From assembly GCF_001612765.1 (NCBI RefSeq), contig NZ_BDBB01000002.1, positions 124,001 to 188,000 on the forward strand: DNA of 64,000 bases, in the 5' to 3' direction. Below are positions 49,301 to 58,419 of the stretch, piece after piece. The stretch's first letter is position 1; each line of letters starts with the position of its first letter. Both the position numbers and the translations under genes were made by a program. Source of the stretch: Nocardia arthritidis NBRC 100137 (GTDB taxonomy: Bacteria > Actinomycetota > Actinomycetes > Mycobacteriales > Mycobacteriaceae). Below the pieces are notes generated by a model. That model did no database searches. It worked only from the letters and a program-made list of their open reading frames with translations, and was not told the origin of the DNA.

Positions 49301-52300
49301 AGATTGATCGAAGCGGACGTCGACGCTCGCGGCATCGACCTCACCCCGGCGGCGGACGCGGTGGAGGTGAGCGCGGCGACGCTCTACGACGGCCTCGCCG
49401 CGCACGGCCTGGCCTACGGGCCGAGCTTCCGGCTGATCACCGACGCCCGCGTCGGCGCCGATTCCGTCCTGGCCCGGCTCGATCTCACGCCGCTGGCCGG
49501 TAGCGCGCCGAGTCTGCCGCACCTGGCCCATCCCGCCGCGGTCGACGCCGCGCTGCAGTGCTTCGCCGCCCTGTACGCCCAGACCGCGCGCGGCGCGAGC
49601 GTGGTGGTGCCGTCCTCGGTCGCCGGGGTCCGCTTGACCGGGCCGTTGCCCGATCAGGCCGTGGTGCTGGTCCGCAGGGTGAACGGTGATCCGCTGTGCG
49701 CCGATATCACCGTCGCCGCACCGGAAGGCGCAGTCGCACTCACGCTTTCCGGGGTGCGGTTCACCAGCCTCGCGGCCGAGCCGGATCTGCACGAGCAGCT
49801 CGACGGCCTGTTCTACGAGCCGGTGTGGTCCATCGTCGACGACACCGCGACCGCCGACGAACCCGCGGGCGGGGACGAGTTCCTGCTCGTGGTCAGTCTC
49901 GGCAGCACCGTCTCCCAGCGCGCGAAGGAAATCGCCAGCGCCCGCGCCTCCTCGGAGATCCTCACCCTCGAACCGGAGGAGGCGGGCGCCTCGGATCGCG
50001 TCCGCACCGCCCTGCGCGCGGCTCACGAGCGGCCCGGCGTGACGCGCGGCCGGCTCGTCGTGGTGTCCGGCGCCGAGCTGGACGCGGTGCCCAACGCCTA
50101 CGGGCTCGCCCTTGTCGCCAAGGCGGTCGGCGAACTGGTGGTCGGCGAGGAGGACGCCACGGCGGCCGAAGTGCGCGCGGTGGTGGTCACCGAACAGGCG
50201 TTCTGCCTGCCGATCGACACATTCGCGCATCCCGCGCAGGCCACGCTCACCGGCGCCAGGCGCACACTGCGCAACGAGCAACCCGCGGTGCACTGGCGGT
50301 TGGTCGACACCGAACCGGCCACGCGCGCCGCCGACATCATCGAGCAGGTACTCGGCGACGGACGCGCCGACGAGGTCGCGTTGCGCGCGGGCGCGTGCTG
50401 GGCGCTGCACCTGCGCAAATCACTGCGCGAGCACCTGGCGGTCTGGGACGAGTCCGCGCCCCTGACCGACCCGGAAGGCTCGTTCCGCCTGGAGATTCCG
50501 CGCTCGCGGCTGCTGTCGGATCTGGCGTGGCGTGCGGTCGACCGCGTGGCGCCGGGCCCCGGCGAGGTCGAGATCCGGATGGACGCGGTGGGCCTCAACT
50601 ACAAGGACGCGCTCAAGGCGCTCGGTGTGCTCACCGAAAAGGAGCTGGCCGGAACATACTTCGGCACCGAACTGGGCATGGACGGATTCGGCGTGGTCGA
50701 GCGGGTCGGCCCCGGCGTGACCGAGGTCGCCGTCGGTGACCAGATGTCGGTGTGCGCGAGGGATCTGGTCCGGCGGCATGTCACCCTCCGGCCGGACGAG
50801 GGCGCCACGATGCCGCTCGACTACCCGGACACGGTGCTCGACCCGTGCCACTCCAGCTCGGTGCTGCCCTTCCTCACCGCCGAATTCGCCTTCGGCGATC
50901 TCGCGCACCTGCAACCGGGTGAGACGGTGCTGGTCCACGGCGCGGCGGGCGGCATGGGCATGGCCGCGGTCCAGGTGGCGGTGCGCCTCGGCGCGCGGGT
51001 GATCGCGACGGCGGGCTCGGACGAGCGCCGCGCGGTGGCCACGGCGGCGGGTGCGCACGAGGTGGTCAACTCGCGGTCGATCAGCTTCGTCGACGACGTG
51101 CTCGCGCTGACCGGCGGACGCGGCGTCGACGTGGTCTACAACTCCTCCCCCGGCGAGATCCTCCAGCAGAACCTGCGGGTGGCCGCCGAGTTCGGCCGGG
51201 TCATCGAGATCGGCAAGGCCGACATCTACGGTGGCGGCGCGATCGACCTGCGCCCGTTCGACCGGAACCTGTCGTTCTTCGCCGTGGACATGGACCGAGC
51301 CTTGTCGGTGCGCCCCGAGCTGGTCCGCCGCGCGGCACGCCGGGCGATGGACGCCCTGAACGACGGCACCTACGACTACCTGCCCTACACCGCGTTCGCA
51401 CTCGCATCCACCACTGAGGCGTTCGAAACCGTGGTGCGGTCCAAGCAGATCGGCCGGGTCGTGCTCGATCTGCGCGAACCGGAACCGACCGTGCTGGCAA
51501 AACGACCGGGTCTGCCGATCGACGCGCACGCCAGCTACCTGGTCACCGGCGGTTTCGGCGCGTTCGGCCTGGCCACCGCGCGCTGGCTGGTCCGCAACGG
51601 CGCGCGACGGCTGGTGCTGGCCGGGCGCAGCGGCGCCACCACGGACGCGGCCCGCGCCGCGATCGCCGAGTTCGGCGCCGCCGGTGCGCAAGTCGTCGAG
51701 GAGCGCCTCGACATGTCCGACTACGACGCCGTCGCGGCGCTGGTCGAGCGCATCCAGGCGAGCGGGCATCCGCTGCGCGGGGTGTTCCACGCGGCAGGCG
51801 TGGTGAACAACCTCGAGGTCCCGCAGATCACCGCCGAGTCGCTGGCGGAGATCTTCGGGCCCAAGGTCGCGGGCGCGGTCAACCTGGACACCGCCGTCAC
51901 CGCCGCCGACATCGAACTCGACATGTTCGTGCTGTTCTCCTCGGCGAGCAGCATCGTCGGCATCTCGCCCCAATTCGGCTACGCGGCGGCCAATTCGGTG
52001 CTGGACATGATCGCCGCCGCCCGCCGCGCCCGTGGCGCCGCCGCGCTGGCGGTGAACTGGGGCTTCATGAGCGGGGGCGGCGGGATGGCCGATTACGAGG
52101 CGGTCAGCCGGTATGCGGAGATGACCGGCTACCGCTCGGTGGACATGGACGTGGCCACCGATCTGCTCGGCGAGTGCCTGCGGCTGGACCTGCCGCAGAT
52201 CGTGCTGTTCGACGTGGACTGGAGCCAGTGGGCGCTGGCGCATCGCCCGTCCACCCGCACGCCGCGTTTCGCCGACCAGGTGGCGGCCGCGGGCGGCGGC

Positions 52301-52624
52301 GCGTCGGGCGCGGGTGCGCTGCGGGCGGAAATCCTCCAGCTGGGCCTGGAGCAGCGCGGCGAGGTGGTGGCCTACCTGCTCGCCGAACAGCTCGCCGCGG
52401 TGCTCGGCGTCGACGCCGAGACGGTGGATCTCAACACCCCGCTGCCCGAACTCGGCATGGACTCGCTGATGGGCATGGAGTTCGGCGCCCGCGTGGTGCA
52501 GGTGCTCGGCACTCAGCTGTCGGTGCTCGCCGTGATCGGACTGACGTTGCGCGGGCTCGGCGCGCGGATTGCCGAGCAGATTGCCCAAGAAGAAGAGCGC
52601 GCGGCGAGGAGCGAGGACGAATGA
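46301..52624 (+). CDS. Type I polyketide synthase, fully reducing single module (KS-AT-DH-ER-KR-ACP)
   Basis: 2107 aa. KS (residues about 1-425) with Cys175 in DTACSSS, His310 in EAHGTGT and His350 in NIGHTEAAAG; AT (about 530-830) with Ser619 in GHSVGE and an unusual VPYHSH substrate motif, so malonyl or methylmalonyl cannot be decided; DH (about 900-1160) with His920 in LPDHVVDG; ER (about 1390-1700) with VHGAAGGMGMAAVQ; KR (about 1730-1930) with TGGFGAFGLA and Tyr1894 in YAAAN; ACP with Ser2055 in LGMDSL. All reductive motifs look intact. There is no loading module and no thioesterase, so it probably works iteratively and needs another enzyme for release. ATG at 46301 has AGGGGA upstream. 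Stop overlaps the oxoamine synthase start. Confidence 0.95.
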   Translation: MPNVAIVGIGCRFPGGIEGPDSFWDLVVRKGDGIVEVPADRWNLAKFYDPDPDAPGRMYTRHGGFLTQSLWEFDAEFFGISQREASIMDPQQRLLLEVAWEALDDAGMAGRVGGREVGVFVGGFMNDNALVRSGSMSRASINSHSPTSSSHTLLSARIAFLLDLLGPTMTIDTACSSSLVALHQAVLALESGECETAIVGGANAMLRPEAFISMCKGRFLAVDGRCKSFDAAADGYGRGEGAGAVVLKPLAAAVRDRDRIYAVVRGSGVNQDGRTLAIPVPNPAAQEALARRVRRLAGVDAHDIRYVEAHGTGTPVGDPLELAALGAVYGAVDGRDEPLPVGSVKNNIGHTEAAAGVAGVIKAALTLHHGVIAPQLRLDNPNPEIEFDQLRIRIPLETEPLPNDDGRAAVAVNSFGYGGTNAHAILTRAPEAPAPAEQSARGPITVLPLSARNETALRTLATQLHDLTETAPVDAVTEAAWVQRAHHPLRAAFAYRDTDDLRSQLADFAVGAGKSPARALTDGSTQPVFVFSGMGPQWWGMARGLLEDDGHFAAAARTIDEIFREIAGWSIVEELLRPEAASRITGTAYAQPANFLVQAALVAELAELGIHPAAVVGHSVGEVASAYASGSLSLRDALLVSYHRARLQATTAGTGGMLAVGLSEEQLDERLAGVPGVSVAAINSHSAVTLSGDLAELDRIRAELTEEGIFAKALRVEVPYHSHLMDPILGDLTTVLAGLAPRPAQVPIWSTVTGGELSGPEWDAEYWCRNVREPVRFGAAVDSLLDAGHRVFLEVGPHPVLSGNIKEAFVRRGLDGAAISTLSRNADDHDNLLRAVGELYQVGGLDTTHAPGAAETPAAHLDLPRYPWQRRTLWTEDPAIEADRVGAVDGYVMLGQRTAASAPEWEVELSVAALPWLPDHVVDGSIVLPGAAYLDAALSAVAVRTGRTSFGLESVQFVAPLVIGQHDVPVLRLTVEETTHRFTLRSRAAAATTWTVNAHGRLIEADVDARGIDLTPAADAVEVSAATLYDGLAAHGLAYGPSFRLITDARVGADSVLARLDLTPLAGSAPSLPHLAHPAAVDAALQCFAALYAQTARGASVVVPSSVAGVRLTGPLPDQAVVLVRRVNGDPLCADITVAAPEGAVALTLSGVRFTSLAAEPDLHEQLDGLFYEPVWSIVDDTATADEPAGGDEFLLVVSLGSTVSQRAKEIASARASSEILTLEPEEAGASDRVRTALRAAHERPGVTRGRLVVVSGAELDAVPNAYGLALVAKAVGELVVGEEDATAAEVRAVVVTEQAFCLPIDTFAHPAQATLTGARRTLRNEQPAVHWRLVDTEPATRAADIIEQVLGDGRADEVALRAGACWALHLRKSLREHLAVWDESAPLTDPEGSFRLEIPRSRLLSDLAWRAVDRVAPGPGEVEIRMDAVGLNYKDALKALGVLTEKELAGTYFGTELGMDGFGVVERVGPGVTEVAVGDQMSVCARDLVRRHVTLRPDEGATMPLDYPDTVLDPCHSSSVLPFLTAEFAFGDLAHLQPGETVLVHGAAGGMGMAAVQVAVRLGARVIATAGSDERRAVATAAGAHEVVNSRSISFVDDVLALTGGRGVDVVYNSSPGEILQQNLRVAAEFGRVIEIGKADIYGGGAIDLRPFDRNLSFFAVDMDRALSVRPELVRRAARRAMDALNDGTYDYLPYTAFALASTTEAFETVVRSKQIGRVVLDLREPEPTVLAKRPGLPIDAHASYLVTGGFGAFGLATARWLVRNGARRLVLAGRSGATTDAARAAIAEFGAAGAQVVEERLDMSDYDAVAALVERIQASGHPLRGVFHAAGVVNNLEVPQITAESLAEIFGPKVAGAVNLDTAVTAADIELDMFVLFSSASSIVGISPQFGYAAANSVLDMIAAARRARGAAALAVNWGFMSGGGGMADYEAVSRYAEMTGYRSVDMDVATDLLGECLRLDLPQIVLFDVDWSQWALAHRPSTRTPRFADQVAAAGGGASGAGALRAEILQLGLEQRGEVVAYLLAEQLAAVLGVDAETVDLNTPLPELGMDSLMGMEFGARVVQVLGTQLSVLAVIGLTLRGLGARIAEQIAQEEERAARSEDE

Positions 52625-54045
52625 CCGACAACAACCCGAGGGAGCTGGCCCGCGCATTGCTGGCCAGGCACGCGAGCGGCGAGACCGGCTCCGCCGCGCC
52701 CGCGACCAACGGCGCCCGGACCACGAACGCGTCCGCCACCGCGACCACCGCCAACGGACACAGCGCGCCGCGCGGGGTCGCCCATACGTCGTTCCGTGAT
52801 CACCCCGGCGTGCTCGAGGCCGGGCAGCGGTTCGGGCGGTTCGACGCCTGGGTCGAACAGGTCGGTCTGGTCAACCCGTACTACTTGCCGCACGAGGGCG
52901 TCAGCGGTGCGGTGACCAGGATGGCCGACCGGGATGTGGTGAATTTCAGCAGCTTCGGCTACCTGGACCTGGCCGCCGACCCGCGGGTACGGCAGGCCGC
53001 CAAGGACGCGATCGATCAGTACGGCACCTCCGCCGCCGCGGTCCGGATCGTGGCGGGCGAGCTGCCGATCTATCGCGAGCTGGAAGCCCAGATCGCCCGC
53101 GTCTACGACACCGACGCAGCCCTGGTGACCGCCAGCGGCTACCTCACCAATGCCGCCGCGGTCGGATTCCTGCTCGGCAAGCGCGATCTCGCGGTCTGCG
53201 ACGCGCTGATCCACCACAGCGTGGTTTCCGGCACGGAGTGGTCGCGCTGCAAGCGGGTCTCGTTCCGGCACAACGATCCCGAGTCGCTGGAGACGATCCT
53301 CAAGATGTCCCGGCGCAGCTTCGACCGGGCCATGGTGATCATCGAGGGCCTCTACAGCATGGACGGCGACGTGGTCCGGCTGCCCGAGATCATCGAGGTG
53401 GCCCGGCGCTACGACTGCTCGATCATGATCGACGAAGCGCATTCGTTCGGCACGCTCGGCGCCACCGGGCACGGCGTGCGCGAGCTGTTCGACCTGCCCG
53501 GCGACGCCGTGGACGTCTGGATGGGCACCCTGTCCAAAGCGCTCGGCAGCGTCGGCGGCTACCTCGCGGGCAACCGTGAACTGGTCGACGGATTCAAGTA
53601 CGTCGCGGGTGGATTGAGTATGTACACCGCCGCGCCCGCTCCCTCGGCCATCGGCGCCGCGCTGGCCGGGCTCGAGGTACTGCGCGACGAGCCGGAACGG
53701 GTGGCGCGGCTGCGGCACAACAGCGAGTACTTTCACCGCCGCGCCCAGGAATACGGCTTCGACCTCGGCCCGTCGGAGGATTCGCCGATCATCCCCGTCA
53801 TGACCGGCGCCGACGAACCCGCCGTGCTGGCGTCGCTCGCCATGCTGCAACGCGGCTTCAGCGTGAACGCCATCACCCACCCGGTCGTCCCGGCCGGGGA
53901 GGCAAGGCTGCGGTTCTTCATCAACTGCAGGCACACCGAGCAGCACATGGACCAAGCGCTGGCCACGCTGCGCGAGGTGCTCGACGGACTCGCGGACACC
54001 GCGGGACAGCAATTCACTCTCGCCCATGAGGAGCAGCACTCGTGA
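52621..54045 (+). CDS. Alpha-oxoamine synthase (serine palmitoyltransferase / KBL-like), PLP-dependent
   Basis: 474 aa. After an Ala/Thr/Asn-rich disordered N-terminus (about residues 15-55) comes a full AOS catalytic domain: VNFSSFGYLDLA, GTSAAAVRIVAGE, DALIHHSVVSG, IMIDEAHSFGTLG with the PLP-ring Asp, and TLSKALGSVGGY with Lys306 as the Schiff-base lysine. Family members condense an amino acid with an acyl thioester, releasing CO2 and the thiol. Here it follows a PKS lacking a thioesterase, so it is the likely chain-release enzyme, giving an alpha-amino ketone. The amino acid cannot be read from sequence. ATGA overlap with the PKS; GTGA overlap with the next gene. Confidence 0.93.
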   Translation: MTDNNPRELARALLARHASGETGSAAPATNGARTTNASATATTANGHSAPRGVAHTSFRDHPGVLEAGQRFGRFDAWVEQVGLVNPYYLPHEGVSGAVTRMADRDVVNFSSFGYLDLAADPRVRQAAKDAIDQYGTSAAAVRIVAGELPIYRELEAQIARVYDTDAALVTASGYLTNAAAVGFLLGKRDLAVCDALIHHSVVSGTEWSRCKRVSFRHNDPESLETILKMSRRSFDRAMVIIEGLYSMDGDVVRLPEIIEVARRYDCSIMIDEAHSFGTLGATGHGVRELFDLPGDAVDVWMGTLSKALGSVGGYLAGNRELVDGFKYVAGGLSMYTAAPAPSAIGAALAGLEVLRDEPERVARLRHNSEYFHRRAQEYGFDLGPSEDSPIIPVMTGADEPAVLASLAMLQRGFSVNAITHPVVPAGEARLRFFINCRHTEQHMDQALATLREVLDGLADTAGQQFTLAHEEQHS

Positions 54046-56054
54046 AAATTCCCATCAACCGATCCCTCCTCCGAAAAGCGGTGGTCCCCGGGGTGGCCCT
54101 GCTGCTGATGGGCTCGCTGTTCATTCCCGCGCGGTCGGCGCTGCTGCCCACCTACGACGAGGCGGGCGGGCCGATCGCGAGCAAGTTCGACTTCACCGCG
54201 ATGCCGATCGCGCTGCCCAAGGGGCTGCCGACCGATCGCAAGATCCGCGAGTTGCGGGAGCCGTACAAGCACCTGTCGGCCTGGATCTCCTCGGTGGGCG
54301 CGGCGATCGCGATGAACGACTTCGACGGCAACCGGCTGGCCGACGATCTGTGCGTGGTCGATCCTCGCTCGGACACGGCCTTCCTCACCCCGACGCCGGA
54401 CAGCAACACCGGCCGGTACGAGCCGTTCGTCCTCGACCCCAAGCCGCTGCCCGTCGACTCCTCCACCGTCCCGTCGGGCTGCATCCCGGGCGATTTCAAC
54501 GGTGACGGCCGGATGGACGCGCTGGTCTCCTACTACGGCCGAACGCCGATCCTGTACCTGCAGCGCGCCAACGCGACCCGTCTGGAGGCCAAGGCATTCC
54601 GCCCGATCGACATCGTTCCCTCTCCGAACACCCCGGACGGGCACTACGAGGGTGAGCGCTGGATCACCGCGGCGGTGTCGGTCTCCGACTTCGACGGCGA
54701 CGGCAAGCCGGACATCTATCTGGGCCAGTACTTCAACGATATGGACGTGCTCTCCAAGGAGGGCCAGCTCGCGCTGTGGATGACCGACTCGCTGTCCAAC
54801 GCGCGAAACGGCGGCAAGGATCGGATCTTCACGCTGGCCTCCGCCGCCGCCGGCAACGACCCGACCGCCGACTACCGCGAGGTGGCCAACCCGTTCCCGA
54901 TCGGCATGGACACCGGATGGGCGCTGGCCGCCGCCGCCTCGGACCTGAACGGCGATCAGCTACCGGAGCTGTACGTGGCCAACGACTTCGGGCGCGACCG
55001 CCTGTTCGTCAACCGGTCGACACCGGGCCAAATCCGCTTCGGTTTCGCCGAGGGCGAGCGCGGCATCACCGAGCCGAAGTCGTATGTCATGGGCCACGAT
55101 TCGGACAAAGGCATGGCCGCGGACTTCGGCGACCTGAACGGCGACGGCATGCCGGACCTGTTCGTCAGCAACATCGCCGTACGCTTCGCGCTGATGGAGG
55201 GCCACTTCGCCTTCTACAACACCGCCAAGGACACCGCCGACGCGGCGCGTCAGCTGGCCGAGGGCGTCGCCCCGTTCAAGAATCGCGCCACCGACGTCGG
55301 CCTGGCCTGGGAGACCTGGGGCTGGGACGCCAAGATCGACGACTTCGACAACGACGGTCGTAACGAGGTGGTCCAGGCCACCGGCATGATCAAGGGCGAC
55401 ACCAACCGGTGGCCGCAGATCCAGGAACTCGGCACCATGAACGACAACCTGACCAAGTACCCGTGGTCCTGGCCGATCATCGGCGCGGACGCCGATCTGG
55501 CGGGCAGCAATCCGGTCGGCTTCTTCAGCCGAGGCGACGACGGCAAATTCGCCAACCTCACCCATGCCCTCGGCATGGACACCCCCGTCCCCTCGCGCGG
55601 CATCGCCGTGGGCGACACCTCCGGCAACGGCGCGCTGAGCTTCGCCGTCGCGCGGCAATGGGGTGATCCGACCTTCTACCACAACAACAAGGCCGGCAAC
55701 GGCCGGTTCCTCGGCCTGAAGCTGTTCAAGCAGGCCTGGGAGGGCACAGCGACCACGAACACCATCGCCGGTCTTCCCACGCAGGGCGTTCCCGCGGTGG
55801 ACGCCCAGGTCGAGGTCCGCACCGCGGACGGCCGGTTGCTCACCAGCCACCTCGACGGCGGCAGCGGGCACACCGGGAAGCGGGCCACCGAGGTGCACAT
55901 CGGCCTCGGCGACGTCGACCCGGCCGCCCCGCTGAACGTCGTGCTCCGCTGGCGGGAGACCAACGGCACCCCGCACGACCAAACCCTCCAGCTCGCGCCG
56001 GGCTGGCACACCGTGAACCTCGCCTCGGACGCGCAGGAGGTCAAGCAGCGATGA
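54042..56054 (+). CDS. UnbV-like FG-GAP/VCBS repeat protein with ASPIC-type C-terminus
   Basis: 670 aa. N-terminal signal anchor ([15 protein letters not shown]), then repeated Ca2+-binding FG-GAP/VCBS blades: [66 protein letters not shown]. These indicate an extracellular beta-propeller. The C-terminal about 100 residues ([20 protein letters not shown]) match the ASPIC/UnbV domain. UnbV-like proteins are part of the conserved accessory set of enediyne clusters; their function is unknown. Coupled to the flanking genes by start-stop overlaps. Confidence 0.85.
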   Translation: MKIPINRSLLRKAVVPGVALLLMGSLFIPARSALLPTYDEAGGPIASKFDFTAMPIALPKGLPTDRKIRELREPYKHLSAWISSVGAAIAMNDFDGNRLADDLCVVDPRSDTAFLTPTPDSNTGRYEPFVLDPKPLPVDSSTVPSGCIPGDFNGDGRMDALVSYYGRTPILYLQRANATRLEAKAFRPIDIVPSPNTPDGHYEGERWITAAVSVSDFDGDGKPDIYLGQYFNDMDVLSKEGQLALWMTDSLSNARNGGKDRIFTLASAAAGNDPTADYREVANPFPIGMDTGWALAAAASDLNGDQLPELYVANDFGRDRLFVNRSTPGQIRFGFAEGERGITEPKSYVMGHDSDKGMAADFGDLNGDGMPDLFVSNIAVRFALMEGHFAFYNTAKDTADAARQLAEGVAPFKNRATDVGLAWETWGWDAKIDDFDNDGRNEVVQATGMIKGDTNRWPQIQELGTMNDNLTKYPWSWPIIGADADLAGSNPVGFFSRGDDGKFANLTHALGMDTPVPSRGIAVGDTSGNGALSFAVARQWGDPTFYHNNKAGNGRFLGLKLFKQAWEGTATTNTIAGLPTQGVPAVDAQVEVRTADGRLLTSHLDGGSGHTGKRATEVHIGLGDVDPAAPLNVVLRWRETNGTPHDQTLQLAPGWHTVNLASDAQEVKQR

Positions 56055-57238
56055 GCGACAACGACAAGAAGGATCCGGACGAGGCGAAGGTCGCTTCGAA
56101 CGGCCATCACGAAACCCCGGCGGCCGACGGCAACGGAAGCGCCGCGGCCAACGGCGCCGGGCCCGAGGGCAACGGCTCGGCCGCGCCCACGACCACCGCG
56201 GAACGCATTTCCTCGATACAGCGCTCGGGCACCGAGTTCGCCAAGGAATGGGTGGAGAAGCCCACCGCGGCCAAAGACCCCCGCTACCTGGCGCTGCGCA
56301 ACTTCGCCATCTCGATCACGATCTTCAACCTGATCGGATTCCCGCTGCTCGGCTTCGAGCAGCCGTTCCTCTGGCCGTTCATCGCGCTGGCCACCGCGTA
56401 CTCCACCGAGATCGGGCTGGAAGTCCTCGCGGCATGGGCGTACAAGCGGCCGCCCGCATTCCGGGGCCGTGGGCCGCGTGGGCTGTTCGAGTTCCTGCTG
56501 CCCGCGCACATCACCGGTCTGGCGTTCAACTTCCTGACCTTCGCGCACGACAAGCTGTGGCCGGTCATCTTCGGCATCGTGGTCGCGGTCGGCACCAAGT
56601 GGGTGTTGCGCGCCAAGATCAACGGCAAGATGCGCCACTTCATGAACCCGTCGAACTTCGGTGTCGTGGTGTGCTTCCTGGTGTTCCCAATGATCGCGGT
56701 GGCGCCGCCGTATCACTTCACCGAATACATCACGGGCCCGGCGGACGCGCTCATCGTGCTCGGCCTGCTGATGACCGGCACCATGCTCAACGCCAAGCTG
56801 ACGCTGAAGATGCCGCTGATCATGGCGTGGGTGGGCGCGTTCGCGCTGCAGGCCATCGTGCGCGGGCTCATCGAACCGAACATCTCGATCCTGGGCGGTC
56901 TGAGCGTGATGACCGGCCTGGCGTTCGTCCTGTTCACCAATTACATGGTCACCGACCCGGGCACCACGCCGTCGGGCAAGAAGCAGCAGATCATGTTCGG
57001 CGCCTCGGTCGGCATCATGTACGGCGTCGTCACCGCGCTGCACATCTCCTACGGGTTGTTCATCGCGCTGGTCGTCGTCTGCGGTGCTCGCGGCGTCTAC
57101 TGGTGGGCGCGCGGCATCGCCGAGTGGTGGGGGCAGCGCGGCGCGACGCCGGCCGTGGAGCAGCCCGTGGTGGCCGACGACCTGGAAGCCGACATCGCAC
57201 GCGAACCCGAGCCCGCGAAGGAGGCGGCCCGCTCATGA
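56051..57238 (+). CDS. UnbU-like polytopic membrane protein (RnfD/NqrB-like)
   Basis: 395 aa. A low-complexity Gly/Asn/Ala N-terminus (about residues 15-55) is followed by about nine transmembrane segments. [19 protein letters not shown] and [19 protein letters not shown] are reminiscent of RnfD/NqrB electron-transport subunits and of UnbU from enediyne clusters. It may link a membrane redox step to the pathway, but no redox partner is encoded nearby. ATGA overlap with the UnbV-like gene and again with the broken reductase gene. Confidence 0.82.
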   Translation: MSDNDKKDPDEAKVASNGHHETPAADGNGSAAANGAGPEGNGSAAPTTTAERISSIQRSGTEFAKEWVEKPTAAKDPRYLALRNFAISITIFNLIGFPLLGFEQPFLWPFIALATAYSTEIGLEVLAAWAYKRPPAFRGRGPRGLFEFLLPAHITGLAFNFLTFAHDKLWPVIFGIVVAVGTKWVLRAKINGKMRHFMNPSNFGVVVCFLVFPMIAVAPPYHFTEYITGPADALIVLGLLMTGTMLNAKLTLKMPLIMAWVGAFALQAIVRGLIEPNISILGGLSVMTGLAFVLFTNYMVTDPGTTPSGKKQQIMFGASVGIMYGVVTALHISYGLFIALVVVCGARGVYWWARGIAEWWGQRGATPAVEQPVVADDLEADIAREPEPAKEAARS

Positions 57239-57440
57239 CCGACAGCGCCGAGCCGCGCGGTGTGCTCGGCGCTTTCACCACCGGTGTCACCGTGGTCACC
57301 ACCGGGTGGCCACGGCCGCACGGCATGACCGCCAACGCGTTCACGTCCGTCTCGCTGGATCCCCCGCTGATCCCGGTGTGCGTCGCCCCCCCACGGCGCG
57401 CCTGCACCGCGCCCGAGACTCCTCCCCCGACGATTGGAGA
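57235..57440 (+). pseudogene. Truncated, frameshifted flavin reductase
   Basis: Starts with an ATGA overlap and reads as a normal flavin reductase N-terminus: [15 protein letters not shown] then [20 protein letters not shown]. At a run of seven C (57386-57392) the natural sequence moves to another frame ([13 protein letters not shown]), then stops resembling the family about 30 bases before the next gene. About two thirds of the expected 160-170 aa is missing. The original frame stays open to 57762 only as a shadow over the next gene. Confidence 0.75.
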
Positions 57441-57445
57441 ACCCC

Positions 57446-58408
57446 ATGCCCTCGCCGTTGGGTCCGCTGCGCGCGGCCCTCTTCGTCCCCAGTCCGGCCA
57501 GTGTCCGCATGGTGCTCAGCGGATTCGAACAGCCCGACCAGCACACCGCGCTGGAACTCGAGCAGGTGACCATGCACCTGGTCGGCGGTATCGACTCCGC
57601 GGTCCGCAGCTCGGACAACGACGAACTGATCGCCGCGCTGCTGCAGGTGCCGCCGAAGTACCGCGGGTTCGCCTACGAAGGCGCGGCGGTCGGCCTCACC
57701 GCGATCGACTCGCTGTCGCCGGGCAGGCGCGCCGCCGATCTGATCGACGGCCCGGCCAGTGATTACGCGCTGACCATGTACGTGGGCGTCGGCCTCGCGA
57801 TGGCGAAGATCCCGAAGCTCCGCTGGAAGAAGCTGTTCCCGCAGCACCCGCTGTTCCGTTGGCTGGCCATCGACGGGTATGGCTTCTACAAGGCGTTCTT
57901 CCAGATGCAGCGCTATGTGCGGGACAAGCACGTCCAGACCCGCTACCCCGGCTGGCTCGGTGACCGGGACAACCTGAAGCGCATCGCCGATCAGGGCATG
58001 GGCCGCGCGCTGTGGTTCATCGGCGGCGGCAATCCGGCCGGCGTCGTGCGCCTGATCGGCGAGTTCGACCCGAAGCGGCACGCCGATCTGTGGAGCGGCG
58101 TCGGCATCGCCGTCACGTTCGCGGGCGGCGTGGAACCGGCTGCCATGGAGGAGCTCTGGGACGTGGCCGGTGCGTTCCGGCCGCAGCTGTCGCTGGGCTC
58201 GGCCATGGTCGCGCGCATCCGGCAGCAGACCAACAGCGTCAACGAGCACAGCGAGGCGGCGGCGCAGGTCTTCTGCGGGACCAGCGTCGCGAAGACCGAC
58301 GCGTTGATCGAGAGTTCGCTCGACGACCTCCCCGACGACGGCACCTCCGGCACCTACCTGATGTGGCGGGATCGGATCGCCGATATCGTCACCGCGAGCC
58401 GGGCCTGA
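57446..58408 (+). CDS. DUF1702-like protein (enediyne-cluster accessory type)
   Basis: 320 aa, mostly helical, no signal peptide. [36 protein letters not shown], and [20 protein letters not shown] match the conserved blocks of DUF1702 proteins found in enediyne gene clusters. Biochemical role unknown. ATG at 57446 has GGAGAA seven bases upstream; a TTG at 57434 is the alternative. It lies between the broken reductase and the SDR. Confidence 0.8.
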   Translation: MPSPLGPLRAALFVPSPASVRMVLSGFEQPDQHTALELEQVTMHLVGGIDSAVRSSDNDELIAALLQVPPKYRGFAYEGAAVGLTAIDSLSPGRRAADLIDGPASDYALTMYVGVGLAMAKIPKLRWKKLFPQHPLFRWLAIDGYGFYKAFFQMQRYVRDKHVQTRYPGWLGDRDNLKRIADQGMGRALWFIGGGNPAGVVRLIGEFDPKRHADLWSGVGIAVTFAGGVEPAAMEELWDVAGAFRPQLSLGSAMVARIRQQTNSVNEHSEAAAQVFCGTSVAKTDALIESSLDDLPDDGTSGTYLMWRDRIADIVTASRA

Positions 58409-58419
58409 GGGTCACCGGG

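Noticed and set aside
46154..50410. A 1418-codon open frame on the minus strand opposite the PKS gene, and similar long antisense frames opposite the NRPS (for example 1608-3635 and 7944-9689)
   Set aside because: They mirror strongly coding plus-strand genes with intact catalytic motifs; the Arg/Gly/His-rich translations are typical GC-driven shadows without family motifs.
52621..54045. Plain KBL or BioF (threonine or biotin metabolism) for the oxoamine synthase
   Set aside because: No threonine dehydrogenase or biotin genes are nearby and the gene is start-stop coupled to a PKS; still possible on sequence alone.
57235..57762. A 175-aa flavin reductase of normal length in the frame open to 57762
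   Set aside because: Only the first about 48 residues match the family; the rest overlaps the DUF1702-like gene in another frame and is not reductase-like, so the length match is coincidence.
46301..58408. Calling the PKS region an enediyne cluster because of UnbV, UnbU and DUF1702-like genes
   Set aside because: The PKS has an ER and KS-AT-DH-ER-KR-ACP order, no enediyne-type KR-DH-PPTase arrangement, and no other enediyne core gene is in the window.
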